Assembly: GCF_900100345.1 (NCBI RefSeq)
Contig: NZ_FMTT01000008.1
Coordinates: forward strand, 1-35,164
Length of the DNA stretch: 35,164 bases
DNA from: Paenibacillus tianmuensis
Lineage (GTDB): Bacteria; Bacillota; Bacilli; Paenibacillales; NBRC-103111
Direction of reading: 5' to 3'
Both the position numbers and the translations under genes were made by a program. The notes beneath the pieces were generated by a model. It saw nothing but the letters and a program-made list of their open reading frames with translations, was not told the origin of the DNA and ran no database searches. Positions 7,156 to 15,339 of this stretch are shown here, piece by piece. Positions within the stretch are counted from its first letter, which is position 1; each line of letters begins with the position of its first letter.

Positions 7156-9096
7156 TTATTTTGCCGCCTTCAGCGCGTTGTATACGTCTTTCAGCAGCAT
7201 ATACGTATCACCGTTGGTCAGCTCCTTCTTGTTCGCAATGCCGTCCAATGTCGCGGCAGCAAGCAATCCTTTGCTCTGCAGCGTCTGCAGCGCTTGCTCG
7301 GGCGTCGTTTCCACCTTCAGCAGAAGCGCGATCATATGCGCCGCTTGGTCCAGCGTAACCGGCAGCGTCTTCGGATCGGTGCCTTTGGCAAGCGCCTCTC
7401 CCGGGTTCCCAGCCATCGCCTCGGGCTTGAATTTGCGCGCGCCCAAGAGAAGGTTAACTAACCGCTGTTGATTGGATTTGCTGTCCAGCGCAAAGTTGTT
7501 GTCGTATCCGCCTGTCGCAAGACTGAGCGTGACCGCTACCTTCAAGCCTTCGTATGCTTTATGCTCCATGAACGGCTGCGCCTTGATATTGTACGGCTTC
7601 AGTACCATGCCCTGCTTATTCAGCGTATCCTGAAGCTTCGTGATAATATCCTTGTTAGCGGACATTTGCCGGAACGTAATTCCGGAGTCCGCCGCGATTT
7701 TTGCTGCCGCTCCGGCCGCTTCGGCGGCCGCCATGCCGACCGGAATAACGCGCGCGCTCCCGTGCGGGAGCGAATCGAAGCTCGCCGCGCGCCCGACGAC
7801 CAGCAACCCGTCCACTTTCAGCGGCACGATGCTGCGGAACGGCACAGCGTATTGCTGAGGCCGGTTCACAACCGCACCGGTGTCCGCAGGCGACATGCGC
7901 TGAATATCGACCGGATAGGAGCCGAAACCGACACGGTCCCATTGATCGCGGTTTTCGAGCACGTCAATAATGCTGAGGCGGTATTCGCCTTGGATGTGAC
8001 GCGTTTCGCGCACATACAGCTCGGGCGCTGTAGCGTCAAATTCGATGCCGGCAAATTCGGGGTATTTTTCCTGCATGTATTTCACAATATTAGGAAGCTC
8101 TTCCTTGCCGAGCTTAAATGCTTCTTCACGCGACTTGGGGTCGGTTCCGTCGATTCCGAAAATTTGCAGCGCATTGATCAGCATCGTATCGTTGTTCTGA
8201 CGTCCGATGTTCAATCCCCGCATCCGCACGCGATTTTTATTGATCGAGGGATAATCCTTCATGTCTTTGTAGCCCCAAGCGCTCATTTCGTTCGCGCCTG
8301 TTCCGTCGTCGTTATCTCCTTGCAGACGCTTGCGGACCTTCTCCCATACGTCCGGCGTGACGTTCTTCAACCGGAAGACGAGCGTCACGGCCATACGCGC
8401 CTTCTTGTCGCCGAGATCTTCGCGCCCCGTCGTATAAGGAACTCCGGCGGCTGCGGCAATGTCTGCATCCTGCGTCGCATCGATGAGCGCTTTGGTCTGG
8501 ACGGTTTTAACACTGCCATCGGCCAACGTCAGCTTCATGCCCGTGATTTTGGAAACCGTTCCGGAAGGGGAAGTAATCGGCTCCATCGATTTGACCTTCA
8601 GCAGCACGTCGATATTGTTCTCTGCGGCTACCAGCGAGTTAAAGACATTTGCAGCCGTCACGACATCGAACGAATCTCCTTCGATTTTGCCGTACCATTC
8701 CGTAAATATACCTTTGTTGAGTATTTCACGTGATTGAAGGACACTATTGTCCGGCTCATAGTTCATGTCCAAGCTGTTCAACCATCCGAGTGTCATCAGT
8801 CCGCCCAAGATCTCGCGGTCATTTCCGTCAACCAGCAGCGTCTTCTGACCGTTGCGCGCCGCGGAAACGGCTGCCGCCACTCCCTCGGGGTCGGTCCCGG
8901 CCACGATAAGGTCATAGCTGTCTTTCGGAGTACTTACCGTTTTCACTTCTTCCAGCTTCTGGGCGGCTTTTCGTTCACTCTTTCCCGCTCCGGCTTTTGT
9001 TCCCCCTGTTTTCCAATAATGCCAAGCACCGGCGCCAGCCGCAATTAGAACGATTAGCGCGATTACTAGTACGTATCCTTTCGATTTCCCTGCCAT
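7156..9096 (-). CDS. Membrane-anchored FAD-dependent oxidoreductase
   Basis: A 646-residue protein. Residues 8-25 (VLVIALIVLIAAGAGAW) form an N-terminal membrane anchor or uncleaved signal, followed by a charged linker to about residue 58. A dinucleotide-binding fold starts at YDLIVAGTDPEGVAAAVSAA with an acidic end of strand 2 (LLVDG), as in the FAD_oxidored (PF12831-like) group; the usual G-x-G-x-x-G reads G-T-D-P-E-G here. A second FAD contact region lies near GLLVVGRAASFDSLPHGSAR. The C-terminal segment (about 575-640, ALDQAAHMIALLL to AYMLLKDVYNAL-like helices) resembles a surface-layer-homology type repeat, which would suit a cell-envelope location; that is an inference. AGAGGTG precedes the ATG. 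Substrate unknown. It sits between hemZ and the hisS T-box, where B. subtilis has an amidase gene (yrvJ). Confidence 0.75.
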   Translation of the reverse strand: MAGKSKGYVLVIALIVLIAAGAGAWHYWKTGGTKAGAGKSERKAAQKLEEVKTVSTPKDSYDLIVAGTDPEGVAAAVSAARNGQKTLLVDGNDREILGGLMTLGWLNSLDMNYEPDNSVLQSREILNKGIFTEWYGKIEGDSFDVVTAANVFNSLVAAENNIDVLLKVKSMEPITSPSGTVSKITGMKLTLADGSVKTVQTKALIDATQDADIAAAAGVPYTTGREDLGDKKARMAVTLVFRLKNVTPDVWEKVRKRLQGDNDDGTGANEMSAWGYKDMKDYPSINKNRVRMRGLNIGRQNNDTMLINALQIFGIDGTDPKSREEAFKLGKEELPNIVKYMQEKYPEFAGIEFDATAPELYVRETRHIQGEYRLSIIDVLENRDQWDRVGFGSYPVDIQRMSPADTGAVVNRPQQYAVPFRSIVPLKVDGLLVVGRAASFDSLPHGSARVIPVGMAAAEAAGAAAKIAADSGITFRQMSANKDIITKLQDTLNKQGMVLKPYNIKAQPFMEHKAYEGLKVAVTLSLATGGYDNNFALDSKSNQQRLVNLLLGARKFKPEAMAGNPGEALAKGTDPKTLPVTLDQAAHMIALLLKVETTPEQALQTLQSKGLLAAATLDGIANKKELTNGDTYMLLKDVYNALKAAK

Positions 9097-9168
9097 AATA
9101 CACCTCTACCATGTTATGATTTATGCCTGATCATGAAATTAAAACGAAACATGATTCGTTACGCCACC

Positions 9169-10707
9169 TTACGACGGCTGGCCGGCCGGAACGCCGTAAG
9201 CATCGTTCAGCAGCCTGATTTTTTTGTCGACATACTCTTGATAAGCCTCGTTGTAGAAGGAGGGCTCCTTCGGGTTCGGCAACCGTTCGATGCGCTGATC
9301 GTAGCCGTCCTCATGCTCGACCTTCGGATAAAGCACTTTGCTTACCGCGCCGCAGCCGAGTCCGATAATCGTCTGACGCTCTTCCATCATCAGAATGTTG
9401 TACAGACTCTCGAAGCCTTCAAGCGAATAGCCGACGTTCTCCTGATTGCCCAAAATGTTTTTCTGCCGATACATGTAATACGGCTTGTACCCGTGCCGCT
9501 CCGTCCACTCGGAGGCTGCGCGGATCATCTCGGCTATTTCGTCCCGCTCCGCCACTTCGTACTCACTTTTGTTCTTCGTCATCTTGGAAGCGCGCTTGAA
9601 GGATAGCGTATGAACCGTCAGCGATTCCGGCAGCAGCTCGACCGTTTGATCGAGCGTCCTTTGCAGCTCGGCCATTCCTTCGTTCGGCAGCCCGATAATC
9701 AGGTCCATGTTGATGTTGTTCAACCCGAGCTCTCGCGCGAGCTTGAACTTCTCGATCGTTTCCGTCACCGTATGGTGCCGTCCGATCGCATCAAGCGTCG
9801 CTTGGGTGAAGCTTTGCGGATTAATGCTGATGCGGTCGACCTTCCAACGTTTCATCACTTCGATCTTGTCTTCGGTAATCGTATCCGGACGGCCGGCCTC
9901 AACGGTTAGCTCGCGGACACGATCCATCGCGGGGAACGATTCGTGCATCGTGACGAACAGCGCATCCATCTGCTCGGCCGTAATGCTTGTCGGCGTTCCT
10001 CCACCCCAGTAAATCGTCGTTATACCGACTCCGGCTTCCCGCATCCAGCGGCCGATCTCACGAATCTCATAGTGCAGCCCTTCCAGGAACGCCTCGACGG
10101 ACCCGTTGTTCCCCCGAATATCGTAGGCCGGAAATGTACAGTAAGCGCATTTGGTCGGACAAAACGGAATCCCGATATAAATGCTGACTTCCCGGTCCAA
10201 ATGGAACAAATCAGGGATCACTTTCAACTGGCGTTCTGCTATTCCGGCGAGCAGTTCCACTTTCGGTTCGGTGACGAGATACTCGTCGCGCAGCGTCTGC
10301 TTGCAGCTTTCAATCGGTTGTTTCATCATCATGTTATGCATCAGCTTGGTCGGACGCACGCCGGTCAGAATCCCCCATGCCTGTTCCAGCCCGGTATACT
10401 CGCGAAGCACCTGGAGCAGCCCATAGCCGACCGACCGCTTGACGGTGCGTTTATGCCCGGCGTCCCGCGCATCCATCGCCCGCTCATGATCGGTTTCGTA
10501 AGCGGCGCCCGTCTCCCGGTCGGTCAATCCGACCTTGGCTCTGATCACACGCTTCGTTTCATCGGCTTCCACCTCGACGCGAATATGAAGGCGTGCATCG
10601 TCTGTTCTCCCATAGACCGCTTCGACCTCTTCGAAAAAAAGCTTGCCTATATGAAACAGCTCATTAGCCTGTTTACCGAAACCGACACGCTCGAATTCGA
10701 TTTTCAA
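9169..10707 (-). CDS. hemZ: Oxygen-independent coproporphyrinogen dehydrogenase-like radical SAM protein HemZ
   Basis: A 512-residue HemN-related radical SAM protein. The iron-sulfur cluster motif C-P-T-K-C-A-Y-C is at residues 183-190 and is followed by the SAM-binding G-G-G-T-P-T. An N-terminal extension of about 165 residues before the radical SAM core distinguishes HemZ from HemN/HemW. The start I prefer is TTG 10707 (MKIEFERVGF) with GGAGG 10 nt before it; the 41 codons upstream in the same frame are not family-like and lack a ribosome site. The expected role is anaerobic oxidative decarboxylation of coproporphyrinogen in haem synthesis, although B. subtilis HemZ is less well defined biochemically than HemN. 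It has a leader of over 100 nt in which I found no strong promoter. Confidence 0.88.
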   Translation of the reverse strand: MKIEFERVGFGKQANELFHIGKLFFEEVEAVYGRTDDARLHIRVEVEADETKRVIRAKVGLTDRETGAAYETDHERAMDARDAGHKRTVKRSVGYGLLQVLREYTGLEQAWGILTGVRPTKLMHNMMMKQPIESCKQTLRDEYLVTEPKVELLAGIAERQLKVIPDLFHLDREVSIYIGIPFCPTKCAYCTFPAYDIRGNNGSVEAFLEGLHYEIREIGRWMREAGVGITTIYWGGGTPTSITAEQMDALFVTMHESFPAMDRVRELTVEAGRPDTITEDKIEVMKRWKVDRISINPQSFTQATLDAIGRHHTVTETIEKFKLARELGLNNINMDLIIGLPNEGMAELQRTLDQTVELLPESLTVHTLSFKRASKMTKNKSEYEVAERDEIAEMIRAASEWTERHGYKPYYMYRQKNILGNQENVGYSLEGFESLYNILMMEERQTIIGLGCGAVSKVLYPKVEHEDGYDQRIERLPNPKEPSFYNEAYQEYVDKKIRLLNDAYGVPAGQPS

Positions 10708-10857
10708 TGCATTCCATCCTCCGTTATTCGTCTGTGCAAGTCCGCCGCCGGATGCCGAAACAAATGCTTCGTCACACTTATAAGACGGGACTGCTGCACA
10801 AGAAGTTTCATATTGGAGCAAAACTAGCAATAGTTTAGCATATTTGGCTGTCTAATG

Positions 10858-10899
10858 AAAACAAACGGGCCGCTTTCGCTCAATCCACGAAAACGGCCC
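10858..10899 (-). terminator. Strong terminator hairpin after the dtd/small-ORF transcript
   Basis: A 12-bp stem with one G-U pair (10867-10878 with 10888-10899; minus-strand arms GGGCCGTTTTCG and CGAAAGCGGCCC) and a 9-base loop is followed on the minus strand by GTTTGTTTTC. It lies just after the small ORF stop at 10910. The plus strand is also T-rich beyond it, so it could work both ways, but no plus-strand gene ends here. Confidence 0.75.
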
Positions 10900-10909
10900 T
10901 TCTTTTGGG

Positions 10910-11095
10910 TCAGCGGAACGGTTTGCGTGCCGTCCGCTTCAATTGCTCACTGGAAGAAGAGTAATCGGCACGAATTTCCGTATCGTCCATGCCGGACGAT
11001 TGCAATGCCGCCGCCTCCGCCAGACCGCCGGAACCAAGCTGCAGTTCCGGCATCAGTAAGCTTTGTTCTTTCGGCGATCGGTACATAATAGGCAT
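10910..11095 (-). CDS. Small hypothetical protein
   Basis: A 61-residue frame, polar and acidic in the middle (SSGMDDTEIRADYSSSSEQ) with a basic end (KRTARKPFR). I do not recognise it. In its favour are coding-like codon use, an AAGGAG ribosome site at 11104-11099, and a strong terminator starting 11 nt after its stop. Two ATGs compete: 11095 (3 nt from the ribosome site) and 11086 (12 nt); neither spacing is ideal. It lies downstream of dtd on the same strand, separated by about 157 bp that include a small hairpin (AGCCGC/GCGGCT, 11221-11239) without a T-run. Confidence 0.5.
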   Translation of the reverse strand: MPIMYRSPKEQSLLMPELQLGSGGLAEAAALQSSGMDDTEIRADYSSSSEQLKRTARKPFR

Positions 11096-11252
11096 AGGCT
11101 CCTTAGATGTCGGGCAGCCGCACAAGATGAAATCGTGCGCAGGCCGGCTTATCTCTCATTGTCCCCTGTCTGAGCCTTGCTTATTCGTATGCCGAAGCCT
11201 CTTGAATAGCTCTGGATAGAAGCCGCTGCGCATGCGGCTCCTTTATCGGACT

Positions 11253-11699
11253 CTAAGCCTGCTTGCTCTCGACGATGAGCGTGACCGGTCCGTCGTTGAC
11301 GAGCGACACGTCCATCATTTCCCCGAACCGTCCGGTCTCCACATGAAGTCCCGCTTCACGCAGCATACCGTTAAACCGTTCGTAAAGCGGCTCCGCAAGC
11401 TCGGGGCGAGCGGCCGCCATGAAATTGGGACGTCTTCCCTTCCGGCAGTCCCCGTATAAGGTGAATTGAGAGATGGACAGCACCTGGCCCCCGGTCTCAA
11501 GCACCGAATGGTTCATTTTTCCTTGATCGTCTTCAAATATGCGCAAGCCCGCTATTTTATCGGCAACGTACCGGGCATCCTCCTCGGTATCGCCCTCCGC
11601 AATGCCGACAAGCAGCACCAAGCCGTGGACGATACGGCCTACCGTTTCACCGTTCACCGTCACTTGTGCCGCTTTGCTTCTTTGCAGTACCACTCTCAT
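11253..11699 (-). CDS. dtd: D-aminoacyl-tRNA deacylase
   Basis: A 148-residue DTD, a dimeric enzyme that hydrolyses D-amino acids (and glycine mischarged on tRNA-Ala) from tRNA. The two signature motifs are both present: S-Q-F-T-L-Y-G-D at 77-84 and the cross-subunit G-P-V-T at 137-140 with the preceding N-D. The length is typical. It starts [13 protein letters not shown] with GGAG upstream. It lies 41 nt downstream of relA as in B. subtilis (relA-dtd), so the two are probably one transcript. Confidence 0.96.
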   Translation of the reverse strand: MRVVLQRSKAAQVTVNGETVGRIVHGLVLLVGIAEGDTEEDARYVADKIAGLRIFEDDQGKMNHSVLETGGQVLSISQFTLYGDCRKGRRPNFMAAARPELAEPLYERFNGMLREAGLHVETGRFGEMMDVSLVNDGPVTLIVESKQA

Positions 11700-11740
11700 A
11701 AACGTCCTGACTCCGTTTCAAAAATAAAATTTCCGGGCCT

Positions 11741-13948
11741 TTAAGCCTGCATAATGCGCTGTACCGAATAAACGTCCTTGATTCGCTTGATTTTTTCCAC
11801 GACCGAATGAAGATGATCGATATTGCGGATCAGGATCGTCATGTGAATGACCACCATCTTATTTTTATCCGAGCGGCCGGAAACGGCGGAAATGACCGTC
11901 TTGCATTCCGATACGACCTGCAGCACTTCGTTCAGCAGTCCGCGCCGGTCGTGACCCGTAATTTCGATCTCGACATTGTAGTTCGCCTCGATGTTGTCCG
12001 CCCACTCGACCTCGATCATGCGATTTCCTTCGTCACTGCACTCCGGCGAAGGAATGTTCGTACAGTCCAAGCGGTGAACGGATACTCCCCGTCCGCGCGT
12101 AATATACCCGATAATCGCATCGCCCGGCACCGGATTGCAGCAGCGGGCAAACCGCACGAGCAGGTTGTCCACTCCTTTGACCCGGACCCCTCCGGTCGGA
12201 CGGCCTTTGCGCTCCTTATCCGACACCGGCGCTTTCAATTCCTTAACCTCGGACGTAAGCATCGCCTGCTGCTGGGCTTCCTCCGCTTCCCTGCGAACCT
12301 TCTCGGTCAAACGGGTGACGATCTGGGCCGCGGTAATGCCGCCGAAGCCGACGGCCGACAGCATGTCCTCAATTTCGTTAAAGTTGAATTTCCGGGCGAC
12401 CTCCAGCATCTCGTCGTCTTTCGTCAGCGCAGGAACGTCGTAACCAAGCCTTTTCAGCTCGCGCTCGATCATTTCGCGGCCCTTGAGCACATTTTCTTCG
12501 CGACGCTCTTTCTTGAACCATTGGCGGATCTTGGTCCGGGCGTGCGACGATTGAGCGATTTTCACCCAATCCTGGCTTGGTCCGTACGAATGCTTGGACG
12601 TCAAAATCTCGATAATATCGCCTGTTTTCAGCTTGTGGTCGAGCGGGACGATACGACCGTTGACTTTGGCGCCGATCGTACGGTTTCCGACTTCCGTATG
12701 AATCCGGTAAGCAAAGTCGAGCGGGACCGAGCCCGCAGGCAGTTCGATGACTTCCCCTTTTGGCGTAAAGACGAACACCAGATCGGTGAAAAAGTCCATT
12801 TTGAGCGACTCGACGAACTCCTGCGCATCCTGCGTTTCGTTCTGGAGCTCAAGAATCTCGCGGATAAAATGCATTTTGTCTTCGTAACTGCCTGACGGGA
12901 CAGATGTGCCTTCTTTATAGGCCCAATGCGCAGCGACCCCGTATTCCGAGGTACGGTGCATCTCAAACGTGCGGATCTGAACTTCCAGCGGCTCGCCTTT
13001 CGGACCGATAACCGTCGTATGCAGCGATTGATACATGTTCGGCTTCGGCATGGCGACATAATCTTTGAAACGGCCGGGCATCGGCTTCCACAGTGTATGG
13101 ATGATCCCCAGCGTGGCGTAGCAATCTTTAATATTGTCGACGATAATCCTCAGCGCCAGCAGATCGTAGATTTCATTGAACTGCTTGCTTTTCACCGTCA
13201 TCTTCTTGTAAATGCTGTAAATATGCTTGGGTCGTCCCGAAATGTCGCCGTCGATCCCCATCTCCTGCAGTTTCTCGCCTACCGACGCAATGACGTCGCT
13301 TAAGTACTGCTCCCGTTCGGCGCGCTTCTTCTGCATAAGATTCACGATGCGGTAATACTGCTGGGGATTCAAGTATCTCAGGGCGATGTCTTCCATCTCC
13401 CACTTGATCGCCGATATCCCCAGACGATGCGCAATCGGGGAAAAGATCTCCAGCGTCTCGTCCGCGATGCGCCGCTGCGCTTCTTCCGACTGGTGCTTGA
13501 GTGTTCGCATGTTGTGCAGACGGTCCGCCAATTTAATAAGAATGACGCGAATGTCCTGTGCCATGGCGACGAACATTTTGCGGTAGTTTTCGTTCTGGTG
13601 CTCTTCCTTGCTCTTGAATTTGATTTTCTCGAGTTTGGTGAGGCCATCGACGATCATCGCACAGGTAGCGCCGAACTTTTCATTCACCGTTTCGAGCGAT
13701 ACCGTCGTATCCTCCACCACGTCATGGAGCAGCGCAGCAATGATGGAAGTCGTATCCATCTGCATGTTAACCAAAATGTCCGCTACGGCAAGCGGATGCA
13801 ATATATAGGGCTCTCCGGATTTGCGCACTTGGCCGTAATGCGCCTGATCCGCAAATTCATAAGCTTCCTGGATTCGTTTCAGGTCGTTTTCTTTCACATA
13901 TGTGGATGCCTTCGCAAGAAGCTGCTCTATCCCCATCCGTTCATCCAT
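11741..13948 (-). CDS. relA: Bifunctional (p)ppGpp synthetase/hydrolase Rel
   Basis: A 735-residue long RelA/SpoT homologue that makes and degrades (p)ppGpp in the stringent response. The hydrolase HD domain carries H51 and H75-D76. The synthetase domain contains R-F-K-D-Y-V-A-M-P-K and N-M-Y-Q-S-L-H-T; the R-x-K-D form is typical of bifunctional Rel enzymes, not of synthetase-only RelA. A TGS domain follows (about 392-455, FVFTPKGEVIELPAGS), then the zinc-finger-like C-C segment near RFARCCNPVPGDAI, and a C-terminal ACT domain (about 660-735). The first ATG (13948) has GAGGG only 2 nt away and the next in-frame ATG (13936) has it 14 nt away, so the exact start is unsure by 4 codons. A sigma-A promoter lies directly upstream. 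Confidence 0.97.
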   Translation of the reverse strand: MDERMGIEQLLAKASTYVKENDLKRIQEAYEFADQAHYGQVRKSGEPYILHPLAVADILVNMQMDTTSIIAALLHDVVEDTTVSLETVNEKFGATCAMIVDGLTKLEKIKFKSKEEHQNENYRKMFVAMAQDIRVILIKLADRLHNMRTLKHQSEEAQRRIADETLEIFSPIAHRLGISAIKWEMEDIALRYLNPQQYYRIVNLMQKKRAEREQYLSDVIASVGEKLQEMGIDGDISGRPKHIYSIYKKMTVKSKQFNEIYDLLALRIIVDNIKDCYATLGIIHTLWKPMPGRFKDYVAMPKPNMYQSLHTTVIGPKGEPLEVQIRTFEMHRTSEYGVAAHWAYKEGTSVPSGSYEDKMHFIREILELQNETQDAQEFVESLKMDFFTDLVFVFTPKGEVIELPAGSVPLDFAYRIHTEVGNRTIGAKVNGRIVPLDHKLKTGDIIEILTSKHSYGPSQDWVKIAQSSHARTKIRQWFKKERREENVLKGREMIERELKRLGYDVPALTKDDEMLEVARKFNFNEIEDMLSAVGFGGITAAQIVTRLTEKVRREAEEAQQQAMLTSEVKELKAPVSDKERKGRPTGGVRVKGVDNLLVRFARCCNPVPGDAIIGYITRGRGVSVHRLDCTNIPSPECSDEGNRMIEVEWADNIEANYNVEIEITGHDRRGLLNEVLQVVSECKTVISAVSGRSDKNKMVVIHMTILIRNIDHLHSVVEKIKRIKDVYSVQRIMQA

Positions 13949-13970
13949 TCCCTCAATTCGATTTTAATCC

Positions 13971-14000
13971 ATTATGCCCTTGAACCGGGGGTTGCGTCAA
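13971..14000 (-). promoter_or_regulatory. Sigma-A promoter for relA-dtd
   Basis: Minus strand: -35 TTGACG (14000-13995), an 18-nt spacer, and -10 CATAAT (13976-13971). The start is predicted near 13964, leaving a very short leader before the relA ATG. Confidence 0.65.
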
Positions 14001-14070
14001 GAATTTGCGGGACAAACCGACATATTGCGCGCAAAGCGGACAACTGTACACGCTCCGCGCACGCTGACGG

Positions 14071-15141
14071 CTACAAATCCCGCAGCGCATCGGCCACCAG
14101 CCTTCGGCGTTCTTCGATGTACCTGCGAATCATCCATACCTCGCCCTCGAACTCCGAAACCGGCCATTTGCGGGCCGAATCCCACACCACATGAGGCCTT
14201 ATCGCGCTGTGCATGGCGTGAGCGACGGGGATGATTCTTCTTACCGTGAACGGGTCGTTCAGCATAGCCGCAAGCAGCTTTTTATACTTGCTCCGGACGG
14301 CCGGAAATTTCAGCAAGGTCCGGGTCAGCCGATTATAACCCGTCACGCGCACCAAATCGCTGCCGCACGGTTTGCCGAAGCAGTTCCTCCCCCAGGTGCC
14401 TTCGTAATCCCATGGAATGATCCGGTATTTTTGTGATTTTCGGTGCCGGTATATGGCATAGTTCTGATCGAATCCGTCATAATTTCCGGTTAAAACGGCC
14501 CCTGCCAACCAGCGGAGGTAATTGTCGATGTCCAAGCGAAACTGCAAATACGATAATAGCGCTTTCGAGCTGTCCGAGCCGAGCGTATTCAGCTTGCGGA
14601 TAAACAACGTGAACTTGCTGCGGTCATCCGAGGATCCGATCATTTGCTTGTAGCCTGAAAACAAGGAGGATTTTTTGCGGCTCGAATCGTCCGAATACAA
14701 GCTAAAGTTCGCATCGTCGTTTACGGCATAAAATAGCGACTGAACCGAGATTCCCCGTCTTCGGAAAAAATAACGGTCGACCCCTTCAATCTCCAGATAA
14801 ACTCCTAAATTTTGGCCGTTGAGCTGCAGCAAGCAATGTCTGGTTTGAGGACAAGGCACTCCGATCCACTCGAAAAAGCGAAACGACAACGCATTCCGAA
14901 TCAATGAAGGATCGTCGTACTCGGCATTATAATGGTACGTTTTCCAACTGCGAACCACTTCATAGGAACGTTTCGGATAGTCGCGCGTATGTCCGCCCCG
15001 GTAGCGAACCTCGATCTCCTTTTTCGTTCCCTCGGACACCATGCTTCCTTGAACGAAACGGTTGCTCCAGACATTTTTTTGCAGTTGTTTCAACTGCTGC
15101 TCGCCAATTACCAAGTGCCTCACAGGCAGTTCTGCAGCCAT
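14071..15141 (-). CDS. cotH: CotH-family spore coat kinase-like protein
   Basis: A 356-residue protein of the CotH family (PF08757), close in length to B. subtilis CotH (about 362). CotH is an atypical protein kinase that phosphorylates coat proteins and is needed for outer-coat assembly. Family features visible are the lysine segment P-K-R-S-Y-E near residue 58, the middle motif DIDNYLRWLAGAVLTGNYDG followed by Q-N-Y-A-I-Y, and the metal-binding segment IIPWDYEGTWGRN. AAAGGCGG precedes the ATG. B. subtilis cotH lies elsewhere, so its place between apt and relA is an insertion relative to that genome. A sigma-K-type promoter lies upstream, beyond a hairpin, consistent with late mother-cell expression. 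The true substrate (cotB- or cotG-like) is not in the window. Confidence 0.9.
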   Translation of the reverse strand: MAAELPVRHLVIGEQQLKQLQKNVWSNRFVQGSMVSEGTKKEIEVRYRGGHTRDYPKRSYEVVRSWKTYHYNAEYDDPSLIRNALSFRFFEWIGVPCPQTRHCLLQLNGQNLGVYLEIEGVDRYFFRRRGISVQSLFYAVNDDANFSLYSDDSSRKKSSLFSGYKQMIGSSDDRSKFTLFIRKLNTLGSDSSKALLSYLQFRLDIDNYLRWLAGAVLTGNYDGFDQNYAIYRHRKSQKYRIIPWDYEGTWGRNCFGKPCGSDLVRVTGYNRLTRTLLKFPAVRSKYKKLLAAMLNDPFTVRRIIPVAHAMHSAIRPHVVWDSARKWPVSEFEGEVWMIRRYIEERRRLVADALRDL

Positions 15142-15167
15142 CGACTTTCCGCCTTTCTCTACAAAGC

Positions 15168-15197
15168 AAAAAGCCTATCCTTGAGGATAGGCTTTTT
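15168..15197. terminator. Bidirectional terminator hairpin between apt and cotH
   Basis: A perfect 13-bp stem, AAAAAGCCTATCC (15168-15180) with GGATAGGCTTTTT (15185-15197), has a 4-base loop and five T's at the end on either strand. On the minus strand it follows apt and so ends the secD-to-apt transcript. It also lies at the very 5' end of the transcript predicted from the sigma-K-type promoter at 15207-15234. Confidence 0.85.
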
Positions 15198-15206
15198 GTG
15201 CTGCTT

Positions 15207-15234
15207 TACCGTATGCATCCGCAAACAGCTCAGT
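15207..15234 (-). promoter_or_regulatory. Sigma-K-type promoter for cotH
   Basis: Minus strand: -10 CATACGGTA (15215-15207), a full match to the CATANNNTA pattern, with AC at 15234-15233, 17 nt upstream, as the short -35 element. The start would fall near 15200, about 60 nt before the cotH ATG. B. subtilis cotH is a sigma-K-dependent gene, which supports the call. Confidence 0.65.
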
Positions 15235-15339
15235 CACGGCGGTTGCCTTGTCTGCGTACGTCCGGTGGTGTTTGACGCTCATTAACGTTTTTATTAACAA
15301 CGAACTTGTTCGCGGGAACAAAATTTCTTATGAGCAAGA

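Noticed and set aside
7468..8733. Long plus-strand frames opposite the FAD oxidoreductase, and similar ones opposite recJ, relA, aspS, secD, tgt and the SpoIID-domain gene
   Set aside because: They are antisense shadows of well-supported genes: arginine/histidine-rich, without ribosome sites and without family signatures.
11221..11239. A terminator after dtd (AGCCGC/GCGGCT hairpin)
   Set aside because: Only six pairs and no T-run on the minus strand; the strong terminator is further on at 10858-10899.
15301..15312. A possible LexA/SOS box (CGAAC...GTTCG) near apt
   Set aside because: The two halves are separated by 2 bases and the Gram-positive SOS box needs 4; apt and cotH are not SOS genes.
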